A DNA stretch of 64,000 bases from Sycobia sp. Sy_11 (lineage: Eukaryota; Arthropoda; Insecta; Hymenoptera; Epichrysomallidae). The notes under the pieces are model-generated. The model was not told where the DNA came from and ran no database searches. It worked only from the letters and a program-made list of their open reading frames with translations. Positions 37,739 through 50,700 of the stretch are shown here, one piece after another. A program made the position numbers and the translations under genes. Location: assembly GCA_018907035.1 (NCBI GenBank), contig JACCIC010000037.1, positions 2,964,501-3,028,500 on the forward strand. Reading direction: 5' to 3'. Positions within the stretch are counted from its first letter, which is position 1; each line of letters starts with the position of its first letter.

Positions 37739-38612
37739 GATATATGTATATGACAATGGAAGCAATAAAAAATAAAGTATAATATCTAAAAGGAATAAAG
37801 AGTTTATCGTATCGACTTGCCGAGCTTTTATAGCCACTTCGATCGAGGGTCATTCCCTTGTACGTTAAACCGACGTACGTATCACTAAATAATGAGAAAT
37901 CGAGTGGAGTTATTCAATCGGATTACATATGGATTAGCGCACCCCGATATTTCATAGCACCGGGTAGAGCTAGCGTAATCTTTGTGGCATTTATTATTAA
38001 CGTGGATGCGAGCAGAACATCAAGCGTTATAGAAAAAATGGACTCGGAAAATTTATCGATTCAATGATCCAGCTTGAATGTAGGCTAGGTTCCCGATGGC
38101 CCAGTCTACTGCGTTAACTGGTCTTTCAGTATACCGCCATCGCCATATCTACGAGAATCAACAGCTGTCTTTTCTTTCGGCTTATAAAGATGTACGTCTG
38201 ACTAATGGTCGTCTCTACTACTCGGAACTTGTCGCGTTTTCTTCTAATGATAAGATGTTCGTCGATTTAAGCTAGTCAAACGAGAGTTTTAAAGTTTTAT
38301 TAAGCGTTTCAAAGCGTTAGAAAATGAATGAGGTATTATTGAATTTGATTTAGTATTTCATGGATCATTCTCGATTGCGATTGTATAAAATCGCTCTTTG
38401 TAACGTCTATACATTGTATATCTATACCTTCTACATTATTTTAAATATTTTTGTTCTTCAGTATAAATTATACGCTATATTATCGAAGATTAGACACATT
38501 CAATATTCAATTTCAGAGAGTGTTTAATCGATGGAAGAATTTAGTTCATCGAAGTTTACAGCGCAATAAATCGTACCTTAAATATATCAGTTAGGTCAGG
38601 CATAGCCTTAGC

Positions 38613-38665
<53 letters not shown>
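38613..38665. repeat. (GA)n microsatellite
   Basis: A GA run of about 50 bp, continuing as purine-rich DNA to about 38715. Confidence 0.95.
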
Positions 38666-38667
<2 letters not shown>

Positions 38668-38950
38668 GCGAGAAAGAGAGAGGAGGGGGAGTGCAAGACA
38701 AGGAGGGATAGATAAATGGGGAACGGTAGTTTATACCAATATATAATAGCACTATATAGTTCATTATTATTTCATTAGTATCGTAGTTAATAGTTTTTTA
38801 TGGAAAGCTAGTCAGGGGTTTCCATTATAACAATATATTCAAAATAATATTTAATATCCTTATAAATCGAGAGAATGGTAACATATTACGTTTTTATTAT
38901 GTACATTAAAGGACTAAACATTTTAGTTAACTATAATGTTTGTGTTTCTG

Positions 38951-39003
<53 letters not shown>
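38951..39003. repeat. (TA)n microsatellite
   Basis: A TA run of about 53 bp. Confidence 0.96.
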
Positions 39004-39007
<4 letters not shown>

Positions 39008-40624
39008 TACATTTTTGTAATTATAGCAGAAAAAATGTTTGAGGGAACATATAAGATAAGAAAGTAGATTCATTTATTACCTATATTATTTAGAAAAATA
39101 AGAAAAGAAATCTCTTTACAAGATCAATAACAGTTCTGATAGTAACGATAAAAATGAAAATAGAATTCCGACTGAAAATCTTATTTATAATACTGTCAAA
39201 AGTAATTTCTTTTTTATAAAAATATTTCATTTTTATAATTGAATAAAGTTCATTTAAAAAATAATTATTATTATATTAGCATTATCAAAATTCATTCTAT
39301 TTTACACATACCAAGATTACAAATTTACTGTAATTAAATTCATGTGTTCAGTCCTAATTAAAGTCATATAACTGTGAAATAAATGGTGTAATTACGTTTA
39401 ATATGGAATTAAATTAATTAATTTAAGTATTAAAATATATTTTACAAAATAATACTGTCAACAATTGTTTGTACTTCAGTATATTTTAAAATCATATCGC
39501 AGCGAAATACATTTCCAAACTACAAATTTTTAAATCTAACCCATGCACACGTTCTCCGATGTCTATTCGATCGAAAAACAAGCTCTAGCTTGTTATTGTA
39601 GATAACGTCGTACGTTTATTATGTTAGTAAATACTTTGTCGTTCGTTTTAACTTTTGTTTTAATAGTGCAATGGTTTTGAAATTAAATTATTTTGTTTTA
39701 TAATGGATTTTCTGAACATTCTTCTGCGATGACAAAATAACTGAATGAATAATAATAACTAATTAAAAAATAGTATTAATAAAGTAATACATGAAAAATA
39801 GTAGTAACAGCGTGACGCGTTAATACTCAAATTAGCAATCAATAGCTTCCAAAAGATGTAACAGCAGGATTTGAAATATTGATTTTCGATCAGTTTGTCC
39901 GTAGAGGTAAGTGAATGGCTTAGTGACCAAGAAGATGTCAAGGATAATCAAGAAAAGCTAAGTGAAAATTTAAGACGTTTAACTACTCGTTAGTTTTCAG
40001 CAAGAACTCGCAGTTTAGTGAGATTTAATAGAAAAGTTCAGAGAATCTTAGTGCGATATTCTAAATGGCCCGGGGATTCTTAGTTAGATAATAAGTATTA
40101 CAAAGAGTCTGATTTCTGTCTACTGATTGAATTTTTGAAATATTTTCTGTCATTGAAAAGTATGTTTTTGTGAACATTACTTTAATTGTTAAAATAATCA
40201 ATAGAATATTTAAACTTATCTGTAAAGGCTAGATGCCTTACTTATATTTAAATAAGAAAAGTATGTACAATAGTGTATAAATTTCAAAAGCAGATGAGAA
40301 ATTAATTTGCTTTAATAACTTTTCGTAAATGATTATATATTCATATTTAGTGATTTTTTAAAAAAAAAAATATAATTACAAATTAATTTAAGCCACGAGC
40401 TTTTTAATTCACTATTCATTTACGAAATGTCTTTATATAATAACTTGGAACAGTGCCATTATTATTATTGTTTTGCAGTGAAGTCGAGAAATTTATCCAT
40501 AGTAAAACGGCTTTGTAACGAGACCTTCTAATTATACTGCGAATAATGGCATGCAAATTTTACCCTGTACTTCATTTTCATTCTATCTAATGATCAAAAA
40601 TGTTCACGCCATATTAATTTAACA

Positions 40625-40627
<3 letters not shown>

Positions 40628-40672
<45 letters not shown>
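40628..40672. repeat. (TA)n microsatellite
   Basis: A TA run of about 45 bp. Confidence 0.96.
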
Positions 40673-40673
<1 letters not shown>

Positions 40674-41515
40674 CATACAATATTCATTAATCTAAATTAA
40701 TTTATATTTTGATTTGATTAATGAATTGATTTTATATTTGTATATAAATATATATATATATTTCATTCATGGAAGGTGAAATAAACATTTAAAAATATAC
40801 GAATATTTAAAAAATTTATACAGATATTTTTTATGGAATAAATTATAAATGTAAGAACAAATTCCGATTTGAAAATGTAAAGATCTAAAAAGAAACTTGA
40901 TGTTTGTATTCTATGATATGCGTTTTATTATGAATCAACTGAACATTAGAAAGAGATGATCATTTCAGTAAAATCCGAATTTCCAGTAACAATTGCTTTA
41001 CGCATACCATTGGCTCATTCAATATTGATTTTTTTAAAAAAAATTTATTGAGAAAATTTATAATTGAGATTTTTTTCTCCAGACTGAGTTTAAATGGACT
41101 AATAAACATACTTGTGCGTTTGAAAAGGATCAAGTTAATTAATTTCATATAAAATACTTTTAATTTTAATCTGAGAGTACTAAAAAAGGATATTTTCATC
41201 TTCATACAAAAATATGCGAAACTTTTTTCTAGTCCTGAATTTTTATCACTTTAATTTAATATACATACTGATCAAAAGAGGAGCTTTGATAAATATTATA
41301 ACGAAGCTGCATTTCATTAAATTTTTCTTTTTTTTGATGAAATGTATAATATGTTGTTCAATTAACGTTGGGATCGAAAGATGTGCTTTTTAAAATTTAA
41401 AATAATTTTTATCGCCAAGTATCAGATAGCTTCATACAGACTACAATAATAGCAACATCTTGTATGTCACTACTTGTATGGTCGTTTCGTATTGAGGAAC
41501 ATTTTTTTATAAACG

Positions 41516-41518
<3 letters not shown>

Positions 41519-41563
<45 letters not shown>
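41519..41563. repeat. (TA)n microsatellite
   Basis: A TA run of about 45 bp. Confidence 0.96.
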
Positions 41564-41566
<3 letters not shown>

Positions 41567-44041
41567 ACCATATATATTATTGATATAATGATTATTACAC
41601 TCTCAGTGAGTAGATAAACGATAAGATTATGCATTAAATATTTTGCGAGCATTATAATCATATTTTCTAAAAACGTTTGAAAAGTAAAAGTGACGCACAA
41701 CCTCAATCTTTTTCAACTTCTTTTAAAATTCCCTAAAATTTTCTTTGCATTGTAATATATTTATTTTTAATAGAACAATAGTTGAAATATTTACTAAAGC
41801 AATTGAAAAAAATAGAAAGAAATTAGTATAAATACATAGAAAATAATATTGGAAACAAATTATTTTATGGAAAATGTATAATGGAAAAGTAAAATTCAAT
41901 TATAAAATAATATTATAGTATACTGGACCATAAATTCACACTTTACGGTCACTTTAACGGTCGCTAAGCATTCCATTACGATGCGGCAATTCAGCACTGA
42001 TTTCGAATCAGACATGTCACAGTGGATCGGAATCATCGTCACAAAAAGAAATGGATAAATGGAAGGAACAAGACAACTCTCGATAAAAATAATAGCACGC
42101 ATTTAATCGGACTCTTTACTGAAATAGATAGGGTCCATCGTAATGAAGTTAGTTTTTTATCTAATCGGCGATAGATTTTGTGAGTCAAACTTTAATTATA
42201 ATAAATTATCAAACAGTTCTATAATTTTAATTAGTTTTTATAAATTCTTTTACATTTATTAGATATCCGGATTCGAATGAGCAATCAATCGTACTGAGTG
42301 CCAATGATTTCGCTGGAGATTAGAGAAACTTCAATTTTTTATTTATATTTGTAAATGTTCGTTATTCTTTTTTTTATTTGTCTTTTTATTATTGTATTAT
42401 TAAATTCTATTATATTTCATCGAGTATCAATAAAGTAAAAATTAAACTTTTGATAAATTATTCTTTCTTTATTGAAAATTCGCAATACTTTCTTATTGCA
42501 AATAAAATATTGTTTCGGTTTAACAATGAATAATAAAAGTTATATTTTTACTTTATTATTTTGAAGGTATTTTTGACAACCCAGGTAAAAAAATCTTCAT
42601 TTATTAAAAATTATCATTAGGTAATTTTTTATTGAAATTAAATGTCATTACATATTATTGCAAGTAAAAATTAACAGATGAGTACAATGAGTTGGAATAG
42701 TGATTGTCGTGAGTAAGCAATATTTTATTATGATTATTAATTTACTCATATTAATACTGTATATTACATTAATAGCTAGTATAAGATTATTTTTTTCGTT
42801 ATTAAATTCCACAACACGTTATTCATGTGAATTATAATAAATAAATCTTGACTCTACAATTTCTCTCCTTGAATTTTTACTCCTTGATATCTTTATATAG
42901 AGGGTCGAATTTATGTTCCTCGTAGTATAAAATAGACATTCGTCCAATAAGCGGCTCATCGGATCCGGAAGACTTTTACTTTTCACTTTACGCCATCCAA
43001 TAATATAATCAATCAGTTATAGGCTTTGAATTGTAATGTACTATTTCCAATTGCTTCTACATAGTACGTGGATTGACGTAAGCTCTTTTTTATAAACAAT
43101 ATCTTAATGTATTTATTATATTTTTAAATTATTTATTTATATGTCTTTGTTTTAAATAAATCATTTCCTTTCCTCTGTGAAAATATTTATTAAAATTTTT
43201 TTTTTCAATTCAAAAATATATATTCGTTTAAAAAAATTTAATTTATTTTTTTTGTTTTTGCTACGTATTTAATGATTACATTTATATACAACGTATGCTC
43301 CCATCTATATGACTTATATTTTTATCAATGTATATTGCAGGTATAATTTATGTATTTCATTTAAAATATTTTCGACAAGCAGAATACGAAATAAAAACCC
43401 TCGGATTCGCGAGAAATTTTGTCCTTGAAAATTCAATGCCTGCGAAAATTAAAGTATAAGAAACCTACGAAAATTAATGCATAATAAGCTTTTTTAAGAA
43501 CATCTTTTCTTCTATATTTTATGAAATAACCAAATACTCAATATTGGCAAGTAATTGCGAGAATATCTGTATATGGAATTTTAAATAAATAGTACGAGCA
43601 TAACGACTATTTTCCGCGTGAGAGATATTGACCGGCATGAAAGGTACTTTATATGCAATGCATCGGCATCGTGGAACGTTTTTCGACGTGATTAAATTTG
43701 TGTACTGGTATTCCCTTCTGCATATTTAAATTTAATTATCATTTATTATGAGTTCGTAAATGCTTGCGATTCTCAATTTGAATTTATTTCTTACACATCT
43801 ATGAAATTTGTAAAAATGTAAAAATTCGACGATTAATTTTCGGCATGTTCTAAATCATATCAATTAGGTAATGGTTATTAATATCAAATAAAATAATCTT
43901 CCAAAGGATCGGTCCAAGCAAACTGTATAAAAGTACAAAATTTTATTTAAAAGACCCTAGAGTAAATTCTAAAAAGAATTAAATTGCGGTTAATTAGACT
44001 TCGAGTTTTCGTGTCTATAGCAATCATTTCAGAAAAGAATC

Positions 44042-44043
<2 letters not shown>

Positions 44044-44104
<61 letters not shown>
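44044..44104. repeat. (CA)n(TA)n compound microsatellite
   Basis: A CA run to about 44079 passing directly into a TA run. Confidence 0.96.
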
Positions 44105-44107
<3 letters not shown>

Positions 44108-46539
44108 ATTGATTAATCTAGAAAAACTTCATTAAATTAATCTAGATAAATTATGCACTTTTAAACTTATATTTTATTTTTCATTTACCATACTTTTAGG
44201 ATAAAAAAACTTGTATTTGCTTTTTTATGCGATTTATAAATTATATTTTATTTTGAAACATATACATATGAACTTTCCATAGATTACCAATTGTATATGC
44301 CAATGTATTTAAGTATAACTCAAACGAAATTATACATTTTTATGCTTGGTCGGGCATGTTTGCATCATTTTCTCACTAATGATAAAAAAAACACGTGCCA
44401 CAAACATGAATAAAGCTATCCTTAATCTCCGATAGTAATGTAAGTGATGCTCGTAATGCGGTCCAAGTATGTGGATTTTGATAAAAAGAGCCAGCATTAC
44501 ACACTGCGCATTCACATTAATCTTTACGTTCATGCGTTTTGTTTCTTTGATTCCGAGGCTGTACAGTTTCTTATTTTTAGGTTATAATATATCGATATTT
44601 CAGGAACTAAGTATTAATTCCCTATCATAATAATAATCTTTAAGGAGTCAGAAATTGTTTTCATTTCAATTCTTTTTAATTTAAGCTATATTGATTAGGG
44701 GACCTTTTTATGTTATTGTTAGACTGAAAGAGAAAAATATATAGTACATCAATAGTTTTTACTCAAGCAAGACAAGTTATTGGTAAAAATTACTATATAT
44801 TGTAATACTATGCTTACTATATATTTATTAAAAATATATTTCACTAAAGTTAAATATATGAATAATACTAGAATAGTATTTACAGGGAATATCATCCTCG
44901 CTGGGCAGGGAAATTCCGAGTTATGCACTCGAAAACGTCAATCTCTTGCTATTCAAACGATTAATTAATGATTACATTGGTCGACAAGAGGGCTTTTAAC
45001 AGAAACGATTGTGAATTCAATCGGTTTAATTTTTTTTATCATTTAATTGTTTGGGTCGAGCATCATGTACTTGTCATAAAAATACAAAATTTATTAAATT
45101 AGTTGATTCCTGAATAGAAGCTTGGTAAAAAGGAAGTAAGCTATTCTGGTATGGAATTCTGATATTCTAAGAGGTAGGTTAAGTACACAGTACTTACAAA
45201 GTACACAGGTTTACGGGATTATGGTGTAAATGATAAAAATGCATTTTAGTTTCGATTATAACATTTGATACCTTTGGTAATAAAAGTATATTACTTTTAT
45301 TTACAAAAGTGCTATCTTTAATACCATTGTTATTACTTATAATATAATATTCTTAAGATGAAGTATATCTAAAATTCAAATATATTTGAAATATTATATA
45401 AACATAGGCATATTTGTATAACTTGATGATAAAAGCTTAAAATCTTTGTATTGGGGGAATGCACATGGAATTTGGGACAAAATTTGCTCACTCTAAAGAT
45501 TGTATAAGTAAACAAAATTTCGAACGTATTTTTTTGTAATGTTACAAAAGTTACAAAGCACCAATTAATTAATCAACCAAATCCAACCAATTAATCAAAG
45601 TGTCTCAATTTTATTCTTCTGAATTCTTTAAGTGCAAATAGATAATTTCTAGAGAAAGAGGAAGTCTAACACTCACAATTTTCTGAGTTATGCTGTTATT
45701 GATTTTTCAGAAAGTTATGTGACTATTAATTTCATTAGGTCAATTCTGGTCAATTGAATAAATCAAAATATTATATTATGAATAATGGTATAAGGATTAA
45801 AAATACTAAAATTATAAATTTGATAATAAAAGATACAATGTATATCGATTACTTGAAATAAAATTTCCATAAAAACTAACCTGTATATGACATATAGGGA
45901 TGATCATTAATAATTAGGACGTAGTTAAATCAAATATATAAATAACACTATAAGATATATCCCTTAACAAGAAGATTCTCCTTTGATCTGCATGAAAACG
46001 ACACTTTTCGTTAAGGCTTCTTAACAATGTGTGTTTGATTCTGTTTTAATTTATTTTTACCGTATTATGCTATATATTTAATGCCATCTAATGAATGTTT
46101 ATATTAAGTCGATGATTGGATCGGGTGATTAAGATTAAGCAAAGTATATTGAAGCTATGAGTATTTTACGTTATTTATTAATAAATGCTAAGTAAAATCC
46201 TATTATGTGTTTTTAAATTTTTATTTATATGCTATGTGCTGTATATTGTTTTTCTTTGCTTTACTAATTTACTTTTTAATGTTATTTCCAGATTATAAGA
46301 CTCACTTTCTGCGATATTGTAATACTATTTTTTTTTTTTTCTGCCATTATTGTTTGATAGAATGCATATGTAATTGTAGCATATATATTTTTATTTAAAA
46401 TAAGTTAAAGTAAGTGTTTTCATTTAGATTTTCAATTTTCACATATATATGAATTGACGGAACTCCCTTTTTTGTCTATTCAGAAATAACAGCTAACTTT
46501 TAGTGTTAATCCCCACGTATTTCTTTTATGCTGCTGTTC

Positions 46540-46702
46540 ATTCACATTTTTTCACCGGCGGTCACCGCACCTAATTGGAATGCAGGTGATGGCGTTTCAT
46601 GCGCACCCCTCAGTGTTTGGAAGAGCGGTGGTGAGCACGCGCTGCTTTGCGAAATGTAGCCACACCTTTTCAGGTTTGCGCAAGATAAGTAGTTCCCGTT
46701 AA

Positions 46703-46750
<48 letters not shown>

Positions 46751-47130
46751 TATATATAATCTAAATTATTTATACTTATAGACTATATTTAATATTTTAT
46801 AGACCGATGCATTGGCCGAGTGGCGGGGGCACACCAAACCATAGCAGTATTGACCATAGGCACTAGTTAGATCGGTGACAGAGCATATTATGCACGGATT
46901 CTGACATCTTATTTACCGCTACAATAATGCAACCGGAAGGTGTGAGACTAAAAACTTCGGTATCCAAGCCGCCGAAATGTGACATGGATATCGAATTCGA
47001 GCCGTTTCAATCCATCGGCCATTTCGGAGCGGGTTTTCCTAATCGGAAATTATCCCACTTTTTTATCATATTTTTTCTCCGCTCTACAGCCAGAACACTG
47101 GGAAAATGCGGAATTGGTTGGGTAAGATAA
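46540..47130. other. GC-richer intronic block, unassigned
   Basis: Two GC-rich parts (46540-46680 and 46800-47120) either side of a (TA)n array. The plus-strand frame at 46927-47130 has no recognisable domain. TGGCCGAGTGG at 46813 matches a polymerase III A box, but no B box follows, so a tRNA-derived SINE remnant is possible but unproven. Confidence 0.3.
46701..46743. repeat. (TA)n microsatellite
   Basis: A TA run splitting the GC-richer patch at 46.5-47.1 kb. Confidence 0.94.
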
Positions 47131-47261
47131 GAATTAACTTATGTTAGTCCGTAAGGCGAGAATTAAACACCGACCAATTGTACAAGGAAACAAATATGTA
47201 AAAAGATTTGTAATGATGTATACATGGGATAAATAAAAAATAATAAATGCATTGTTATTAC

Positions 47262-47441
47262 CTCAAGATTTAAGTACGTTGTGTAAATTGGATGCGGTAA
47301 GACGATGCAGATCGCAAAAAACCACGTCCCAAGTGCACAGACAAAAGCGGGTATTCTGGGCTTGCGAGGGTCGCTTATCAGTCGATATCTATCAGTAGCA
47401 ATTAGTAGATATGTCATCATCGATACATGGATTGGAATATC
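47262..47441 (-). CDS. GPCR exon: TM3, DRY motif, TM4
   Basis: A 180-nt exon encoding exactly 60 codons (phase 0 at both ends), starting DIPIHVSMMTYLLIATDRYR and ending YTTYLNLE. The acceptor is TTCTTTATAG|GAT and the donor GAG|GTAATA. Residues 1-17 are most of TM3. ATDRYR carries the conserved Asp-Arg-Tyr that contacts the G protein. SDPRKPRIP is intracellular loop 2, and FVCALGTWFFAICIVLPHP is TM4 with its conserved Trp and a proline near the extracellular end. The intron upstream is about 185 bp and contains the minus-strand (CT)n tract. Confidence 0.92.
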
Positions 47442-47572
47442 CTATAAAGAAGAATTGTTTCGTTAGTTAAATTGCATAAATTAGTTAAATATTACAATAA
47501 ATGAAAAAGAAAATGAAAAAGTTAGTTTAATATTAAAAGAATACGAAAAAAATCATGAATAAAATAAAGGAA

Positions 47573-47615
<43 letters not shown>

Positions 47616-47626
47616 AATATTCTCAC
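47442..47626 (-). other. GPCR intron between loop-1 exon and TM3 exon
   Basis: A short GT-AG intron of about 185 bp on the minus strand. It opens with GTGAGA, runs straight into a (CT)n tract (the plus-strand (GA)n), and ends in an A/T and pyrimidine-rich acceptor with a CTAAC branch-like motif. It depends on the loop-1 exon being real. Confidence 0.55.
47577..47612. repeat. (GA)n microsatellite in GPCR intron
   Basis: A plus-strand GA run; on the gene strand it is a (CT)n pyrimidine tract just after the donor of the loop-1 exon. Confidence 0.95.
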
Positions 47627-47702
47627 CTTTTCCATCTTTTTTAGACAAGACATCTGTTCTGAAAATGGAAAAGGTACGTAATTTCCTTGTATCTGTATTG
47701 CG
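47627..47702 (-). CDS. GPCR exon: extracellular loop 1 and start of TM3 (probable)
   Basis: Short probable exon just upstream of the DRY exon. The donor reads AAG|GTGAGA (GT at 47626-47625) and leaves phase 0, matching the next exon. The likely acceptor AG is at 47704-47703, after a pyrimidine-rich stretch with a CTAAT branch-like motif; an alternative AG at 47694-47693 would shorten it by 10 nt. It encodes about 25 residues including NYVPFPFSEQMSCLKKMEK. The aromatic and proline run suits loop 1 and the cysteine suits the TM3 cysteine that bonds to loop 2. Cysteine-to-DRY spacing is one residue shorter than the usual class A spacing, which is the main doubt. An in-frame TAA lies just upstream, so the acceptor must lie downstream of it. 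Confidence 0.55.
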
Positions 47703-50700
47703 CTGTGCAATGACAGCGATTATTTGATTAGAGACCTTGCTTCAGATAGTTTATGGTATAAGGTATTGACAGAGCATCTAATACCATAATTTATTGTTAT
47801 TCCACATAAATTAAAAATAATAATCATTATTAATTGTAATACATTTTTGTTAATTATGTAGAATAATTAGGTTCTACAGTTGGACTAATTTCAAAGCATT
47901 TCTAAAATAAGTTGGCGCATAAAATCTAGCCTCTGAATTGACCTCTTCTATCAGTATTTTTATATGTTAGTTAAATAGGTAATCGATGAATTTCAAAGGT
48001 ATTGTAACATACATTTTATAAAGTTTTGGAGAAACTTAGCAAAACAGGAGCTGCGATCATTGTGACTATTAGCTGTTATTTAGGTGAACCTTTTTACGGA
48101 TATGTTGATTAATTCATATGATTCAGCTTTTTAAGCAACTTTTCGCTATTAGTTTTTGGATTCAAGGACAGATTTTTTTCTACTAGAATAATAATTTTTA
48201 TTTTGTAGTAAATGTTTTAGATTTCTTGATATAGGGAGAGTCACTTTAATTTACTCAATTATTTTACTGGTAGCAACTTTGATCTTAAGTTTTGATTCGT
48301 TAAGATTGACAAAATAATCAAACCTTATTATGGAGGGCGCATTTTCAAAGATTTGAAACTATGAAGTTCAAAAACGAATTGGATTTTGATCGTAATTTCA
48401 TGTGTGAAAAAATTAAATAATTTTAGGATTTTTTTATGTCTGTTTAAGGCACACATATATGTAATATCTAAACTCATAATTCATGAAGTGATTGCTTTAT
48501 AGATGAGCTGGGAAAATATTAATAGTTCTTCTATGACTATTATAAGAATAATACTGATATGGTACTTTTTTTCATCGATGGATAGTTTAATTGTCAACTT
48601 TTAGACCCCCTTCATATTTAATTTTATACCACAAAAAGGAACTATATAAAAAACTATCCATATAATAAAATCTTGAAAATACTAAAAAATAACGTGTAAG
48701 TATAAAAAAAAATCTTATTTGCAATTCTTCATGAAGAGTTATCTTATACATCTGGAAAAGCATTCTGGACCGGGATTCAATTGACTCGACGAAATGTTTT
48801 CAGCCGTATTGGTGTGCGTTGTTCACAGTAGAAGAAAATTTTAACTTTTGAAAAGTTTTTGCGCAGTTTACAAAGCTTATTTAATCAAGAAGTGCCTGTA
48901 ATCTATCGTGGAGGATCAGTTCGTTTAATTCACATCGAAATTTACAATATAGCTCTTTGAAATTCTTTTGCTTTCGGGTTACAGCTGTAAATATCAAAGA
49001 GACACCTAGGAAAAGTTTCGAGTTAACTCCGCAGAAGTAGCGAAAGTTAGAGGAGTAGATAGAGTTGCAGGAATTCTGGTCTATAGATAGGCTGGTGTGC
49101 GAGAAAGGAAAATTCAACATACTACCTAGCAGAATAATAAAATTATCAACGTTCGAATATTTTCATTGGTCACAAGTGTATTGCGAACCATTTCATATCT
49201 GCGTAAACGTATGTTTTTTTTTGTTTGTAAATTGTGTTGTCAAAGTCAGTGTTGATCATCGTCGCAATAAATTGTCGGTTCTATTAATTTTGAAGTTTCT
49301 ATAATAATAAAAATATCTGAATATTAATGTGTAAGATGTACGTAGTTATGAAATAGTTAAATAGTACTCATATTATCTGTTGTAGAAACTTTAAGTTTTG
49401 TAGTTTACTATTAAGTTTTGTAGAAACTAAGATTTTTATGTGTTTATTTTAAGATAAATCCATATGTGTAGTTTATATTATCATATAATGGTGACATCAA
49501 TTAAATAATACTTATATTAAGACCTTTATAGTCTTTTGAATTAACTTTATCATATACGTCAATATACATTTAGATTTCTGTAATGTAATATTATAGAAAT
49601 TAAACAGTTTTTAGTACACTGTACTAAAAGAAAAGAATAATTTTAGTAATATGTGCATAACTATTAGGAAAAAGAATGAACAAAAATAAGCATTCTTAAC
49701 GAAAACCAACAGCGTTACGAATATTTAAATGGGAAACGTTAATTCGAATAAAATAATTGATATTGCAGGAAGAAAAACAGTTTTCATATATTGATTAAGA
49801 AAGAATGAAGAAGTCTAATTACACGAAGAAAAATAGAATGAACGTGGATTGCTTAAATTTGGAAGTTTCTGGAAAGTTCTATAACATCAGTTTTGTGACA
49901 AAAAATGCTATTTTTTCTCATCAGAAAATTATACGTACTAAATTCATTAGTTCCATGACAGAAAAACAATAAGGTTTTTAAAACTATATTTATGCAATGG
50001 ATTCTTTAAGTTGGTGTACATTTGAAAATTATGAAGAGCAAATATTTCTAGAATAACTAGAAGTTTATGAAGAATTTCAGGAAGCGTGTATATCCAGACC
50101 GAAAAAGTTTGGGTGCATCGACTATTTATTGATTATATTCATGGCTATCTTAGGTGCATCGTAACATTTATTTTAAGCCATATGTTCAAAATGTTTAAAA
50201 CTTACATTATTTGTTCTTCTTTAATCCGCTTAAATTTTTCTCTTGCACGTAAACATCTTAAGACGAACTTAGAATACGAAAACTATCTATAATATTAACT
50301 ATACGAATGAAGGTTCTCCAAAGTGTAAATTCGAGCTTTGAGGACTATTGACTTAACCGCTGTATATCTACATAAAAGATGAGGTTTTCATATGTCTTCA
50401 CACTCCCGCGCCTATATTACAAATCGTCAGTCGCCCACAGTAATATTGCACTTAAATCTGCAATTAAAAAAAAAACTTTCTGTCTTGAACCCTTCTAAGA
50501 AATATTGAAATTTTTTTGATAATTTTCTCGATTAAAACTAGTGGTGGTGAATATGGATTTTCTAAAATCAAATGCTAAACAATATTCATAGAATCACAAT
50601 GTCACAATTCAGATTAAATTCTTTTCTATATTAAACCGAATTTCTTTAGTTTACTGATTGAATATCTCGAATCTCGTGGCAGCTAGGTTATTACATATTC

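Larger units (their letters stand above)
37437..47261 (-). other. GPCR intron of 9.8 kb
   Basis: The interval between the TM4 and loop-2 exons. It is AT-rich, with (TA)n arrays, a (GA)n tract at 38.6 kb, a (CA)n(TA)n compound at 44.05 kb, and a GC-richer unassigned patch at 46.54-47.13 kb. No other exon or gene was recognised on either strand. Confidence 0.85.
22694..47702 (-). other. Partial gene: class A G-protein coupled receptor, five exons seen
   Basis: This span covers the visible part of a seven-transmembrane receptor that would sit in the plasma membrane and couple an extracellular ligand, probably a neuropeptide, to G proteins. The ligand class is inferred, not shown. Five minus-strand exons are joined by consensus GT-AG introns with matching phases (2-0, 0-0, 0-2, 2-2) and total 717 nt, about 239 codons, with no stop. 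They cover extracellular loop 1 through TM6, with ATDRYR at the end of TM3 and a loop-2 cysteine. TM1, TM2, TM7 and the C-tail are not found. I do not recognise the exact orthologue, so no symbol is given. The exons are markedly GC-richer than the introns, as expected for coding DNA here. Confidence 0.88.

Noticed and set aside
44330..44533. Minus-strand 67-codon frame
   Set aside because: No domain, no splice context and no compositional contrast strong enough to call it coding.
48881..49304. Opposed 79-codon frames, considered for TM1/TM2 of the receptor
   Set aside because: No GNxxV or LAxxD motif and no donor in the needed phase; probably chance in GC-richer DNA.
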